A DNA stretch of 64,000 nucleotides, taken from NCBI GenBank assembly GCA_043228905.1, contig JBHGNT010000122.1:1-64000 (forward strand). Reading direction: 5' to 3'. This stretch comes from Azolla caroliniana. Taxonomy: Eukaryota; Polypodiophyta. Shown one piece after another: positions 27,806 to 36,977 of the stretch; position 1 is the first letter of the stretch, and each line of letters starts with the position of its first letter. The position numbers and the translations under genes were made by a program. The notes under the pieces were generated by a model. The model searched no databases. It was not told the DNA's origin and saw nothing but the letters and a program-made list of their open reading frames with translations.

Positions 27806-28376
27806 TGTGAGGATCGTGACCAGCCACAACCGGTTACTCGTACATATATTTGGGTGCAAAGAATCGACAATGACAATGCACAGACAGAGAACAAAAAATA
27901 CTAGAAAAAGAGAACACAGAGACACCAGATGTTTAACGTGGAAAACCCGAAAGGGAAAAACCACGTGGAGTTCACAAACTCCAAAACAGAATCACTATGA
28001 GGGAGGAGTACAACGAGAAGCTCGAGGCAACAACCTCAAGCTCTCCTTCATCTGAAAGACGACTGTAGAGTTGCTCACTCGTTAACTCACACACACACTC
28101 CCTCTCTCTTACTCTCAGTTGCTGAGACAACTACATTGTAACTATACAAGAATAATGATTCACTGTAACTACCAAAAAAGTTGCCCTAGTTGTATTTATA
28201 CATATACAACTTTCTGGCTATTTACATACATAGCCCACAAGGGGCACATTTAGACTATTTACATATATAGTCTCCCGTTTTTTATTTCGACCAAGGTCGA
28301 AATACTTATTGACTCCATCCAATTTGGTTCATTCTCTTCCCATCCAGAGGGACATGTTTCCCAACAAATAAGACCA
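27806..28376 (-). mobile_element. Solo LTR of a Copia-type element
   Basis: On the minus strand it begins TGTTGGGAAACATGTCCC and ends ATCCTCACA, so it has TG..CA ends. It is flanked by a perfect 5-bp target duplication, AATAA (27801-27805 and 28377-28381). It is 571 bp long, with a TATA-like TGTATAAATACA and the motif acgtggaaaaccc common in plant Copia LTRs. No internal region or second LTR lies nearby, so this is a product of LTR-LTR recombination. Confidence 0.88.
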
Positions 28377-28381
28377 TTACA

Positions 28382-28899
28382 AAATGATTTTCAAACATAA
28401 GAGACAATGTTGGTATGGTGCCAATTGAATTGTGGCTCTTTTGACAGTCAAAGCTTCAAATGTGGTAACTTTGGCCCCTTTTGTGGCAAAATGCCAATGC
28501 AGACTAGTAGTTGAGGTCCTTAATACTCCTCCAAATGATATTACATTGCCAAATAATGTAGTTCAAAAAAGACTACATTAGAAAAATAACTATGAATTAA
28601 TATTATGGCAAGGTGAAACATGTATTGGTTAAAAGGAGAAAAATGTAATCAAGGAATGAATACCTACCTTTGAGCCTCGAGGGAAACCTACTCATTTGCC
28701 AAACCTTCAAAATAGTTTCAACATGAGGATATCACGTGTTGCACTGAGGTAAGTGGAGGATTTTATATTGTCATGCTCCTTGTAGTGAGGGATACGTTGG
28801 AACTCGTGGTGATCTCAAAATAGGCATTTAGAAATTATTGATGTTCAAATTCATCAAGTATGATGCATGAAGTTGAGTAATGGAACACGTTCTAGTTAT
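28382..28899. other. Intergenic, nothing recognised
   Basis: AT-rich spacer between the solo LTR and the left LTR of the nested Copia cluster. No coding or repeat signal was seen. Confidence 0.5.
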
Positions 28900-29270
28900 T
28901 GTTAGGTATTGTGTCCCTCTTGATGGGAGAAGTCGATGACCAAATTCTGGTCGGTCGGTTGATTTGGGGGTCGACTAGTCGGATTGACCAGATGGTTGAC
29001 CTATATATATGTATGTATGTATGTTTGTATATGTTTATTGGTCAACCGACTGGTTGGTTTGACCATCTGACCCATAGGTCAACCATTTGAAACCAGATCT
29101 GAAAGTGAGCACGCAAGCAATATAGAGTTGAGATAGTGTGAACTGTGTGAGAGACAACATGTAGAGACATAGTGAAGGAAGTGTCGAGATAGCGTGAGTG
29201 AAGAAGACGAAGTGAAGATAGAGTAGTAGCGAGAATGTTGAGTGTTTAACAGAAATTGTGTGAGCAAGAC

Positions 29271-29326
<56 letters not shown>

Positions 29327-29659
29327 GGCAGACATTGTTTTGTGGAACTTGCCCAAACAATAGAAGTGATATTAGACAACAATTTGTGGTACCATATACC
29401 TGCGCAGGCTCTGTCGTCCTATGCACCATTGTTCTATTGTTAGCTTTGTCTCCTCTCTAGTGTTTGATATAATATTTCTTTGAGTTTTTCCCTTAGCAAG
29501 CTAGGGAGTCTTGTAATCTTGAGTTCTATATTGTTGACTAATAGTGGAAATTTTACTGCTTCGTGGTTTTCCTTGGTTTTAGGGTTTCCACGTAAATCGT
29601 GTGTATCTGATTTGTGTCTTAGATTAATTTTATGATTATGTTTAATTGTAAACATAACA
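28900..29659 (+). repeat. 5' LTR of Copia A
   Basis: Begins TGTTAGGTATTGTGTCCC and ends ACATAACA. It matches the right copy over attgaccagatggttgacct, gaaagtgagca.gcaagc, tatgcaccattgttctat and tttcccttagcaagc. A (GA)n tract lies at 29279-29322. The exact start is inferred from the TG and from likeness to the first 20 bp of the solo LTR. Confidence 0.7.
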
Positions 29660-29686
29660 AATTCGTATCACAACATTAGGTTCTAG

Positions 29687-32658
29687 ATGGAAGGAAGTGT
29701 GACTGGTTTTCCAGGAATGATACTCCTAAACTCTCACAACTATTCTGACTCGACGATCAAGATGGAGGATCTTCTGATAGTTAGGGATTTATATGAGCCC
29801 ATAGATAGGAAGGATATACCAACGGAGGTAAATAGAATATGAGTGGAAAACCCTAAATAGAATGGTTGTGGAAACCATCAAACAATGTGTAGACGTGAAC
29901 ATCCTTCAACATGTAGCAAACAATACAAATGCCCACGACTTGTGGCATAAGCTCTCTAACTTGTATGAAAGGAAAAAGGCTCTTAATAAAGCTTCCTTGA
30001 TGAGAAAGTTGGTGAGGCTAAAGTACACAAATGGTGATAGCGTTGTGGTGCACATCAGTACTTTCATGAGGTTAGTAAACCAGTTAGCATAATTGAAGTT
30101 CCCATTAGATGATGCGATGCAAGCCTTGTTACTATTGTGTACCCTACTGGACAGTTGGGAGAACCTAGTAGTGTCACTTAGTGCTTCTTGCCAAGAAGAG
30201 AACTTGTCTTTACAAGTAGTAAAGACAAGCATTTTGAACGAAGAGACAAGAAGAAAAGGTCAGAGTGTCTTGTCTCAATCGGAAGCAAATGTGGCAAAAA
30301 ACATTGGTAGAGGAAGAAGTAAACATAGGAGGAGTCTACAAAATCGAGACAAGTCTCATGCCAGGTCAAAGTCTAGAGGAAGACTCACATGTTGCTATTG
30401 TGGGAAAACTGGTCATTTCCAAAAGAATTGTCGACGCCTTAAGAAGGACAAAGGCATTGTTGATGATGTTGAACCCAAAAAAAATTATGATGAGAAAAAC
30501 ACCTCAGCCATCACAGCCAGTGAGGAGGAACTACTATTCATTTCCAAACAAGCTAGGGTCAATCTTGTAAATGATGAGTGCTCTTGGGTAGTTGATTCTG
30601 GCGCATCGTTTCACCTAACTGTGACAAGAGAATGTTTCTCATCTTACTCATTTGGTGACTATGGCTATGTAAAGATGGGAAATGATGGAGCATGCGAGAT
30701 AGTTGGTATTGGAAGTGTGTGCTTGCTAACATCAATTGGTTGTAGCCTTGTAGGTTAATATTGAAGGATGTGCGACATGTGTCGGATGTCACACTGAACC
30801 TAATATCAACCAGAAGACTTGACAACGAAGGCTATAGTGGTAGTTTTTAGAATGGTATTTGGAAGGTTTTCAAGAGAATTTTGATAGTGGCCCGAGCACA
30901 AAAATTGGGTACATTATATGTAATGCATGCAAAGTTGTGTAGATATGAGGCCAATGTGGTAGCTGACTCAGATGGTGAGTTATGGCATAAAAAGCTTGGC
31001 CACAACAGGGTTGCTTTTCACTCTAGGCTACTGAAAAGAAGAGAATGTGCACTAGAGTTGGTCCACACAGATGTATGCTTCATAGATGCTCAATCACATA
31101 GGGGTGGACAATATTTTGTGACATTTATTGATGACTATAGCAGAAAGTTGTGGGCTTTCGTGCTGAAGTCTAAAGACCATGTGTTGTTAGTCTTTAAAGC
31201 GTTTCATGCAAGGGCTGAAAGAGAATCTGGACAGAAGTTGAAAGATGTCCAAACAGATAACGATGGTGAGTCTAAAGGACAATTTTAGTTGTACCATAAG
31301 ACTCACGACATAAAACTTGAGTATACATTGTCGAAGACTCGCGAGTTGAATGGTCTCGTAGAGAGGATGAATCAAACTATAATGGAAAGGGTAAGAAGCA
31401 TGTTGTCACATGAAAAACTTCTAAGATCGTATTGGGCTGAGGCTATGTTGACAAACGGTTTATCTTATAAACAGGTGGACAGGTAGAATGTGTCTTACCA
31501 GCACTTGAGGGTTTTTAGATGCTTGGTGTATATGCATGTTACAAAGGACCAGAGTTCAAAGATGGACAACAAGTCTAAATTGTGCATATTTCTGGGGCTG
31601 ACATACAACAACCAATCGATGAGGTTGAGTTTGAGTCGGTCGTCTCACATCAACATGCTGATGCACATTAATCTGAACTGGATGAAGAATCAACAAACAC
31701 AATTGGACATGATCCGGTTGTTGGAGGAAGAAGATACTCACTTAGACAAAGGAAAACATCCTCTCGGTACCCAACTAGCCAATATGTCATATTGACCGAT
31801 GAGTATAAACTCGAATGCTATGAAGAAACTATGGCAGATGAATACAAGGAGAAGTGGTATAGTGCCATGCAAGATGAGATGGACTCCTTGCACGAAAATT
31901 ACACCTACGATCTAGTGGAGCTACCGAATGGAAAGCAAGCTCTAAGAAACAAGTGGCTTTTCAAACTGAAGATTGGAGAAGATGGCAACTCACCTAGATA
32001 TAAGGCATGAATTGTGGTGAAGGGATTTCAACATAAAAAAGGTGTTGATTTTGATGAAATATTTGCACCAGTCGTAAAAATGACATCCATCCGGACTATA
32101 TTGAGTATAATTGCCAGCTGCTAGTATGAATCTGGAAATAGAACAGTTGGATGTAAAAACAACATTCTTGCATGGGGATTTAGAAGAAGAAATTTATATG
32201 AAGAAACCAAAGGGTTTTGTGATGAAAGGAAAAGAGAAACTGGTATGTAGACTAAGAAATAGAACAATTGGATGTAAAAACAACATTCTTGCATGGGGAT
32301 TTAGAAGAAGAAATTTATATGAAGAAACCAAAGGGTTTTGTGATGAAAGGAAAAGAGAAACTGGTATGTAGACTAAGAAAGAGCTTGTATGGTCTGAAAC
32401 AAGCTCCACCTTCATGTTGGAACATGGATTCCATAAAACACAAGCTAATCATTGTGTTTTTGTCAAGAGGTATGGTGAAGGTGATTTTCTGATTCTCTTA
32501 CTTTATGTATATGACATGTTGGTTGTCAAACAAGATGCTAAAAAGATTACGAGCCTAAAGAAAGCTCCAAGTAAATCGTTTTCTATGAAGGATTTAGGTC
32601 CAGCTAAACAAATATTGGGGATGCACATAGTTCAGGACAGGACTAAAAATATGATATG
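29687..32658 (+). pseudogene. Copia A gag-pol, 5' part (gag, protease, integrase, start of RT)
   Basis: Starts ATG at 29687 (MEGSVTGFPGM), then a gag body (NAHDLWHKLSNLYERK, LKFPLDDAMQALLLL) and a CCHC knuckle (CCYCGKTGHFQKNC). The protease motif is WVVDSGASFHLT and the integrase core includes FVTFIDDYSRKLW. The RT begins at MKKPKGFV. In-frame stops occur (for example after RLVNQLA near 30090), along with frameshifts. The integrase HHCC region is shortened, and the RT site reads YVYDML where YVDDML is expected. Not functional. Confidence 0.88.
32138..32379 (+). repeat. 121-bp tandem duplication inside Copia A RT
   Basis: Two almost identical units start at 32138 and 32259, each beginning atagaaca.ttggatgtaaa. 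The period of 121 is not a multiple of three, so the duplication itself breaks the RT frame. Confidence 0.92.
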
Positions 32659-32663
32659 GTTGT
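32659..32663 (+). repeat. Target-site duplication GTTGT, left copy (Copia B)
   Basis: GTTGT immediately before the TG of the left LTR. The same five bases follow the right LTR at 41005-41009. A 5-bp duplication is the normal Copia integration footprint and fixes both ends of element B. Confidence 0.95.
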
Positions 32664-32846
32664 TGTCGAATACAAGTGTATAATGGACGTATTCACACTA
32701 TCCTTTTGTATAGCTCAAGTTTGGGCCATTTGTGTAATTAGCATAAAGGGTAGTTGCCCTAAGTTTGTCACTATATAAAGTGACCTTGTAACCTTTTTGT
32801 AAGGTTGGTTGTATTATTGTTTCTATTGAATAGAAAGTCTTTTGTG

Positions 32847-32889
<43 letters not shown>

Positions 32890-32976
32890 ACGATCTTGGA
32901 AACTGCCATATGCAGGTACTCAACTCGAATCGAATGCTATTTGATCTTCCGCATCGACACGGCCTTGTCTTCAACA
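32664..32976 (+). repeat. 5' LTR of Copia B
   Basis: 313 bp, TGTCGAATACAAG...TCTTCAACA. TATA box TATATAA at 32772-32778, and a TC microsatellite at about 32851-32885 downstream of it. Matches the right LTR apart from the TC tract length. Confidence 0.95.
32772..32778 (+). promoter_or_regulatory. TATA box in Copia B 5' LTR
   Basis: TATATAA in the context CACTATATAAAGTG. The right LTR carries the same box at 40768-40774. Confidence 0.6.
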
Positions 32977-32978
32977 TT

Positions 32979-32990
32979 TGGTATCAGAGC
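32979..32990 (+). other. Primer-binding site of Copia B (initiator Met tRNA)
   Basis: TGGTATCAGAGC, complementary to the 3' end of plant initiator methionine tRNA, begins 3 nt after the 5' LTR. This is the usual Copia primer site. Confidence 0.92.
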
Positions 32991-33243
32991 CTGCACAGTA
33001 TTCGGTTCCTCAACCCGCTGTCGGCCGTCGTCTCAGCCTGCACAGCATTCGGTTTCCTGCGTCATTCGAAGAAGAGAGAAGAAGAAGAAAAACGAGGCTT
33101 GCATCTCATCGCGTTAGATCATCTTCGCTTGGAGTAAGCCAGCCGGTTGTACTCTGTTTCTTGTGATCGTAACCGCTCGAGGTGAAATCCCCTTGTGCAA
33201 GTTCCCCACCACGGTTGAGCAAAGACTCCAAGACATTGTATCA

Positions 33244-34092
33244 ATGCTCTTGGATATCCCATTGCACAACCTTGTCACATCACACCAATGGGAGGAAAAA
33301 CTCCAACATTGGAAAAATGAAACTTTTGCTAAATTTAATAGCCACCTAGAGCAAGCCACCTTAGAATTTAGCATACAGATTTCCTTAGAAGCTAAAACTA
33401 AAGTGGCTAATAAATCAGCCCAGGACGCCATCGTCTCGAAATCCATGACGATGGGCAAAGAAAAAACAATAAATACTCTAATAGATGATGGGCTAAAAAA
33501 GATCAAGAATCAAGTAGACAATTACCTTAAACCGTTCCTAGAGAAAATTAATAAGGAAAACCCCAACACACATCCAAAAAACACGGCTATGCCCCCGACA
33601 AAAAACGGGGGCACAAGGACACACAAATTATCAAATTCATCCCCCACTGCCCCCACCTCCTTCTTAAGGACCCAGTCCTTTATCCCAAGTTATGGACAAA
33701 GCTATGCTTATCCCGTACCACCCACACATCCCATACCCCCCACGTACCCTATATTTGTCCCGATGAATGTACCACCACCTACCTCCCTACCCCCACCCAT
33801 GAAACAATCAATGTCTCACTTCGAGACCTTCAAACCCACCACACGGTCCTATCCTCGACCCTCAGTTCCTCGACCCCCAGTCCTTCAACCCCCAGTCCCT
33901 CGACCCCCAATTTCACGACCCACGCCTTACCCCCGGCCCACAGTCAAACGACCTACTCCTCATCCCCGGCCCCCAGTCCCGCAAGGCGCACCCAACACAC
34001 GCACCACGGGACCGAAACTAAATCCTCTACCAAGAAAATACGTAGGGGTAGACTTAGAAAATTACATTGGCTCCCGCTTCTTCAACCGTTAA
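33244..34092 (+). CDS. PLE ORF1: helical N-terminus and proline-rich tail
   Basis: The frame is open from 33118; the first ATG is at 33244 (MLLDIPLHNLVTSH), giving 282 aa. Residues about 1-120 are charged and probably helical, with a possible coiled coil (INTLIDDGLKKIKNQ). Residues about 150-260 are extremely proline-rich, with short iterated units (RPSVPRPPV, RPTPYPRPTV), and the DNA is correspondingly C-rich. It ends KYVGVDLENYIGSRFFNR. I recognise no catalytic domain. Position and layout suggest the poorly conserved ORF1 protein of Penelope-like elements, perhaps RNA-binding, but that is inference. Its last 538 nt also lie within the open frame of the RT. Confidence 0.6.
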   Translation: MLLDIPLHNLVTSHQWEEKLQHWKNETFAKFNSHLEQATLEFSIQISLEAKTKVANKSAQDAIVSKSMTMGKEKTINTLIDDGLKKIKNQVDNYLKPFLEKINKENPNTHPKNTAMPPTKNGGTRTHKLSNSSPTAPTSFLRTQSFIPSYGQSYAYPVPPTHPIPPTYPIFVPMNVPPPTSLPPPMKQSMSHFETFKPTTRSYPRPSVPRPPVLQPPVPRPPISRPTPYPRPTVKRPTPHPRPPVPQGAPNTRTTGPKLNPLPRKYVGVDLENYIGSRFFNR

Positions 34093-35894
34093 CCTACCTC
34101 CACATTTTACTGGGAAGGCAAACACCCTCCCAGCTCGAGAATAGGATCACTAATCACTCATTGCACAACCTTTCCTCTTTCCACCTTCCTCCACCCCAAC
34201 TCAAACTTCTAAGCTTAGGTCTAGACTTTATTCCCCCACCCCAACCTATTAGAAAACAACAATTGATAGATGCCGTTGTATCCTTGGATAGAACTTACCG
34301 CCTCAAATATTTCTTTAGAAACTCTACTAACATTATCTCTCCATTTAGAATACCGAACCCCAGTTGGAATCTCCCAGCCGTGCCAGAAATCACACAAACC
34401 ATCACATCTATCACCTCTGCCCTCCCCTCCCCACCCACCATCCAACCTCGCCCTCATAGGAACTTTAGAACTGCACTACACAATCTCAAAAAAAATCAAG
34501 ACATAGTTATTAAACCCGCGGATAAAAATCTAGGCACGTGCATTCTCTCTAAGGATTGGTACCTTAACGAATGCCTTAGACAGCTCAACGACAAAAACAC
34601 TTACACCCCCGTCAAAGACGTCCCCCTAGAAACTCTCCACAGTCGACTTGAACACCTATGTCTGAAAGCTTCCCCCCACCTCTCCAATGAGGAAATTAGA
34701 TTCCTCCTTCAGAAACCCAAACATGGTTTCAGGATATGTCGTTTCTACATCATCCCCAAAATCCACAAGCCCATTGTTGTAGGACGCCCTATTTGCGCCT
34801 ACAACAATTATGTTTTCGAAAGAGCCTCTAAATGGCTACACCATCTACTACATCCTGTCTTATTGTCTAAAAAACAACACCTCAAAGACTCCTTAACACT
34901 TGTTAAGGACCTAGCACACCACACCTTCCCCAAAACTTGCACGTTGTTTTCTTTTGACGTAGTGTCACTATATCCCAGTATACCTACCACGGAAGGTCTA
35001 TTGGTTTTTAAAAAATCTATTTCACATCATTTCCCACCACACAAAACCAAAATCATTATGAGTGTTGCCGAACTAATACTTAGAAACAATTTTCTCTCCT
35101 TTAATAATGCTTTTTGGTTACAAATTAAAGGCACCGCGATGGGTAGTAATTTTGCGGTTGTTTACGCTTGCTTGTTTCTTTCGCAGCTAGAGGACGACAA
35201 CCTAGCTTTCCAAACACCGCAACTACTCTACTACAAACGCTACATTGATGATGCCATAGGAGTTTGGGAAGGTTCCCCCGATACACTTCACACCTTCTTA
35301 CACCAATACGGCGTGCCTCTACAACAACACATCCGTATTGAATCAACAACCTCCCCTAAAGAGATCACCATCTTGGACGTCGTCTTCTTCAAAGGCCCAT
35401 ACTTTAAAGAATTCGGCATCCTCGACACCACATGCCACCAAAAACCTCTCAATGCCTACATGTACCTCCCGTGGAAATCCTCGCACCCCATAGCACACAA
35501 AAAGGGCTTCATCACGGGCGAACTAAAACGGTATGCTATTCGGGAGAGCTCGGAAAATGGCTACATGGAACTACGCAAAAAGTTCTACGACCGCCTAAGA
35601 GCTAGGGGCTACCCATCGAAGTTCCTACTCAAGTGTTTTTCGACCGTCCCCTACTCCATACGAAACCAACTACTCTCTAACCAACCCAACAACAAAAAAC
35701 CTCCACCCATTGTTTTAAAGCTTCGATACTCCCCTTGTATCAAAAAACTCCAAATCGGAGCGCTCGTGAGAAACAAACTTAAACCCCTTCTAGGACAACC
35801 ACAATACAGTTCCCTTACACCCCCTCTCACGTGTTGGCTAAATGGTAAAAAACTAAGAAACCACCTAGTACACGCATCCTTTCCCCCCACCTAA
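33555..35894 (+). CDS. PLE ORF2: Penelope-type reverse transcriptase, no AUG start
   Basis: Open frame of 780 codons, read from just after the stop at 33552 to the stop at 35892-35894. Recognisable PLE sequence starts about 34060 (KKIRRGRLRKLHW, then HNLSSFHLPPPQLKLLSLGL). RT motifs follow in order: IVIKPADKNLGTCILSKDWY, FYIIPKIHKP, FSFDVVSLYPSIP, IKGTAMGSNFAVVYA, catalytic RYIDDAIGVW, EITILDVVFFKG, and a thumb ending LRNHLVHASFPPT. Endonuclease-bearing PLEs would continue here into GIY-YIG; this one stops. The first in-frame ATG is near 35058, inside the RT. Translation probably depends on ORF1, for example by -1 frameshifting or splicing. Confidence 0.85.
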   Translation, partial: GKPQHTSKKHGYAPDKKRGHKDTQIIKFIPHCPHLLLKDPVLYPKLWTKLCLSRTTHTSHTPHVPYICPDECTTTYLPTPTHETINVSLRDLQTHHTVLSSTLSSSTPSPSTPSPSTPNFTTHALPPAHSQTTYSSSPAPSPARRTQHTHHGTETKSSTKKIRRGRLRKLHWLPLLQPLTYLHILLGRQTPSQLENRITNHSLHNLSSFHLPPPQLKLLSLGLDFIPPPQPIRKQQLIDAVVSLDRTYRLKYFFRNSTNIISPFRIPNPSWNLPAVPEITQTITSITSALPSPPTIQPRPHRNFRTALHNLKKNQDIVIKPADKNLGTCILSKDWYLNECLRQLNDKNTYTPVKDVPLETLHSRLEHLCLKASPHLSNEEIRFLLQKPKHGFRICRFYIIPKIHKPIVVGRPICAYNNYVFERASKWLHHLLHPVLLSKKQHLKDSLTLVKDLAHHTFPKTCTLFSFDVVSLYPSIPTTEGLLVFKKSISHHFPPHKTKIIMSVAELILRNNFLSFNNAFWLQIKGTAMGSNFAVVYACLFLSQLEDDNLAFQTPQLLYYKRYIDDAIGVWEGSPDTLHTFLHQYGVPLQQHIRIESTTSPKEITILDVVFFKGPYFKEFGILDTTCHQKPLNAYMYLPWKSSHPIAHKKGFITGELKRYAIRESSENGYMELRKKFYDRLRARGYPSKFLLKCFSTVPYSIRNQLLSNQPNNKKPPPIVLKLRYSPCIKKLQIGALVRNKLKPLLGQPQYSSLTPPLTCWLNGKKLRNHLVHASFPPT

Positions 35895-36012
35895 TGTTTT
35901 ATGTACTCTCACCCCTCTTAACCCCCACCTAAAGTCTTGTGTACACTCTTTTACCTTCCCTTTGTACACACTTTTGTATGTCCCACATACAAAGGACTCT
36001 CCTCCCTCTCCC

Positions 36013-36021
36013 TATAAAAAG
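36013..36021 (+). promoter_or_regulatory. TATA-like box upstream of hammerhead motif
   Basis: TATAAAAAG about 45 bp upstream of the hammerhead core. It would suit a promoter inside the terminal region of a PLE, whose transcript could then be trimmed by the ribozyme. Inferred from position only. Confidence 0.35.
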
Positions 36022-36056
36022 AGCAACCTAGTAGGCTTAGTTTTCATCATTTGTAC

Positions 36057-36102
36057 ATCGGGCACTGAAGAGCCTCCATCGAGGCGAAATGCATTTGCCG
36101 AT
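36057..36102 (+). ncRNA. Hammerhead ribozyme (type I, very short stem III)
   Basis: All core elements are present in order. Stem I 5' strand is AUCGGGCA (36057-36064). CUGAAGA follows at 36065-36071. Stem II is GCCUC-CAUC-GAGGC, five perfect pairs (36072-36085). GAAA is at 36086-36089. A tiny stem III, UGCAUU, spans 36090-36095. Stem I 3' strand is UGCCGAU (36096-36102), pairing with the 5' strand apart from one bulged G. Cleavage is predicted after U36095 (AUU). PLEs are known to carry small type I hammerheads, often with stem III too short to work well except as dimers. Confidence 0.85.
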
Positions 36103-36139
36103 CGTTGCCTTATGATAGTAAAACTTTCTTTCCTTCTAT

Positions 36140-36977
36140 GTGTTGCTCTTATCTAATTTTTTGTCTTAAGTTCTTAAGTACTTATTTAATAAATTTTTAT
36201 TAAGTACTTGTTTAATCACTTTTTTATCAAATTTTTTTTTTGTCTTAAGTTTTTAAGCATTTATTTAATCATTTTCTATTAAGTACTTGTTTAATAAACA
36301 TTTTTATTACGTACTTGTTTAACCCCTTTTTTTTAAGTACTTGTTCAATCATTTTTAGGTTTAACTTTTTGTTTAAACATTTGTTTAAGTACTCTCCTCT
36401 CTTAATCATAATCATTCTCTTCTCAACCATGACCCCTTTTCTTTAACCATAATCCCTCCCTTCTCTTTTAATCCTAACCTTGCGTTAAGTGTCTGCCCAA
36501 GTGTTTTCTTATCTAAATATTTGTTTAAACATTCGTTTAAGTACTTTGTTTAGCAACCCCTTCCCCCTTAATCATAATCCCTTCTTAACCATAATCATTT
36601 TTTAATCTCAATCTCTCTTTTCTATTTTTATTTTTATTCTTATTTTTTATAATAATCTTTCTTTTAAGTGTTTGCTTAAGCGTGTGTTTAAACAACTCTC
36701 GTTCATCTAAGCGTGTGGTTCCGTTTTAATAATACTCTATATTGGTGTTTTAATAGTACGTTATTGTTGTCTAATAACTTAAGTTATCCCAATGATCTTT
36801 AATATATTCTAAAAACTTTGATTAGGTTTAAATACTTTTGATAATTTCAACAAGCTACACTCCCCTAACCCCCACCCACGCCCTCACTTTTCTATTCTTC
36901 TAAAACTATATCACTACTTATGTTTAGACATACAAATAAGATCTAAACTTGAGTCCACCCCAAACAACCCTCGATGA
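36140..36977 (+). repeat. AT-rich tail of PLE with degenerate TTAAGTACTTGTTTAAT repeats
   Basis: About 840 bp after the hammerhead are T-rich on this strand. The string (t)taagtacttgtttaat and variants (aagcatttatttaatc, aaacatttgtttaagtac) recur about eight times up to about 36560. Near 36420-36600, (c)ttaa(t/c)cataat(c)cct units recur. No coding potential. It lies between the hammerhead and the resumption of Copia gag, so I assign it to the PLE, but part could be other inserted DNA. Confidence 0.55.

Larger units (their letters stand above)
33118..36977 (+). mobile_element. Penelope-like retroelement without endonuclease domain
   Basis: Two overlapping frames (ORF1, then a Penelope-type RT), a hammerhead-like ribozyme and an AT-rich tail, inside Copia B and in the same orientation. 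The left edge lies somewhere in 33118-33190, where the Copia leader stops. The right edge is about 36977, where Copia gag resumes. No GIY-YIG motif is present on either side of the RT, which points to the endonuclease-deficient Athena/Coprina-like group known from rotifers, fungi and some plants. I saw no clear target duplication. Confidence 0.82.

Noticed and set aside
33244-34092. Host proline-rich cell-wall protein gene
   Set aside because: It lacks a signal peptide, sits inside a retroelement directly before the RT on the same strand, and overlaps the RT frame.
33118-35894. GIY-YIG endonuclease belonging to the Penelope-like element
   Set aside because: I looked at both ends of the RT and in ORF1 for GIY and YIG motifs with the usual downstream residues and saw none.
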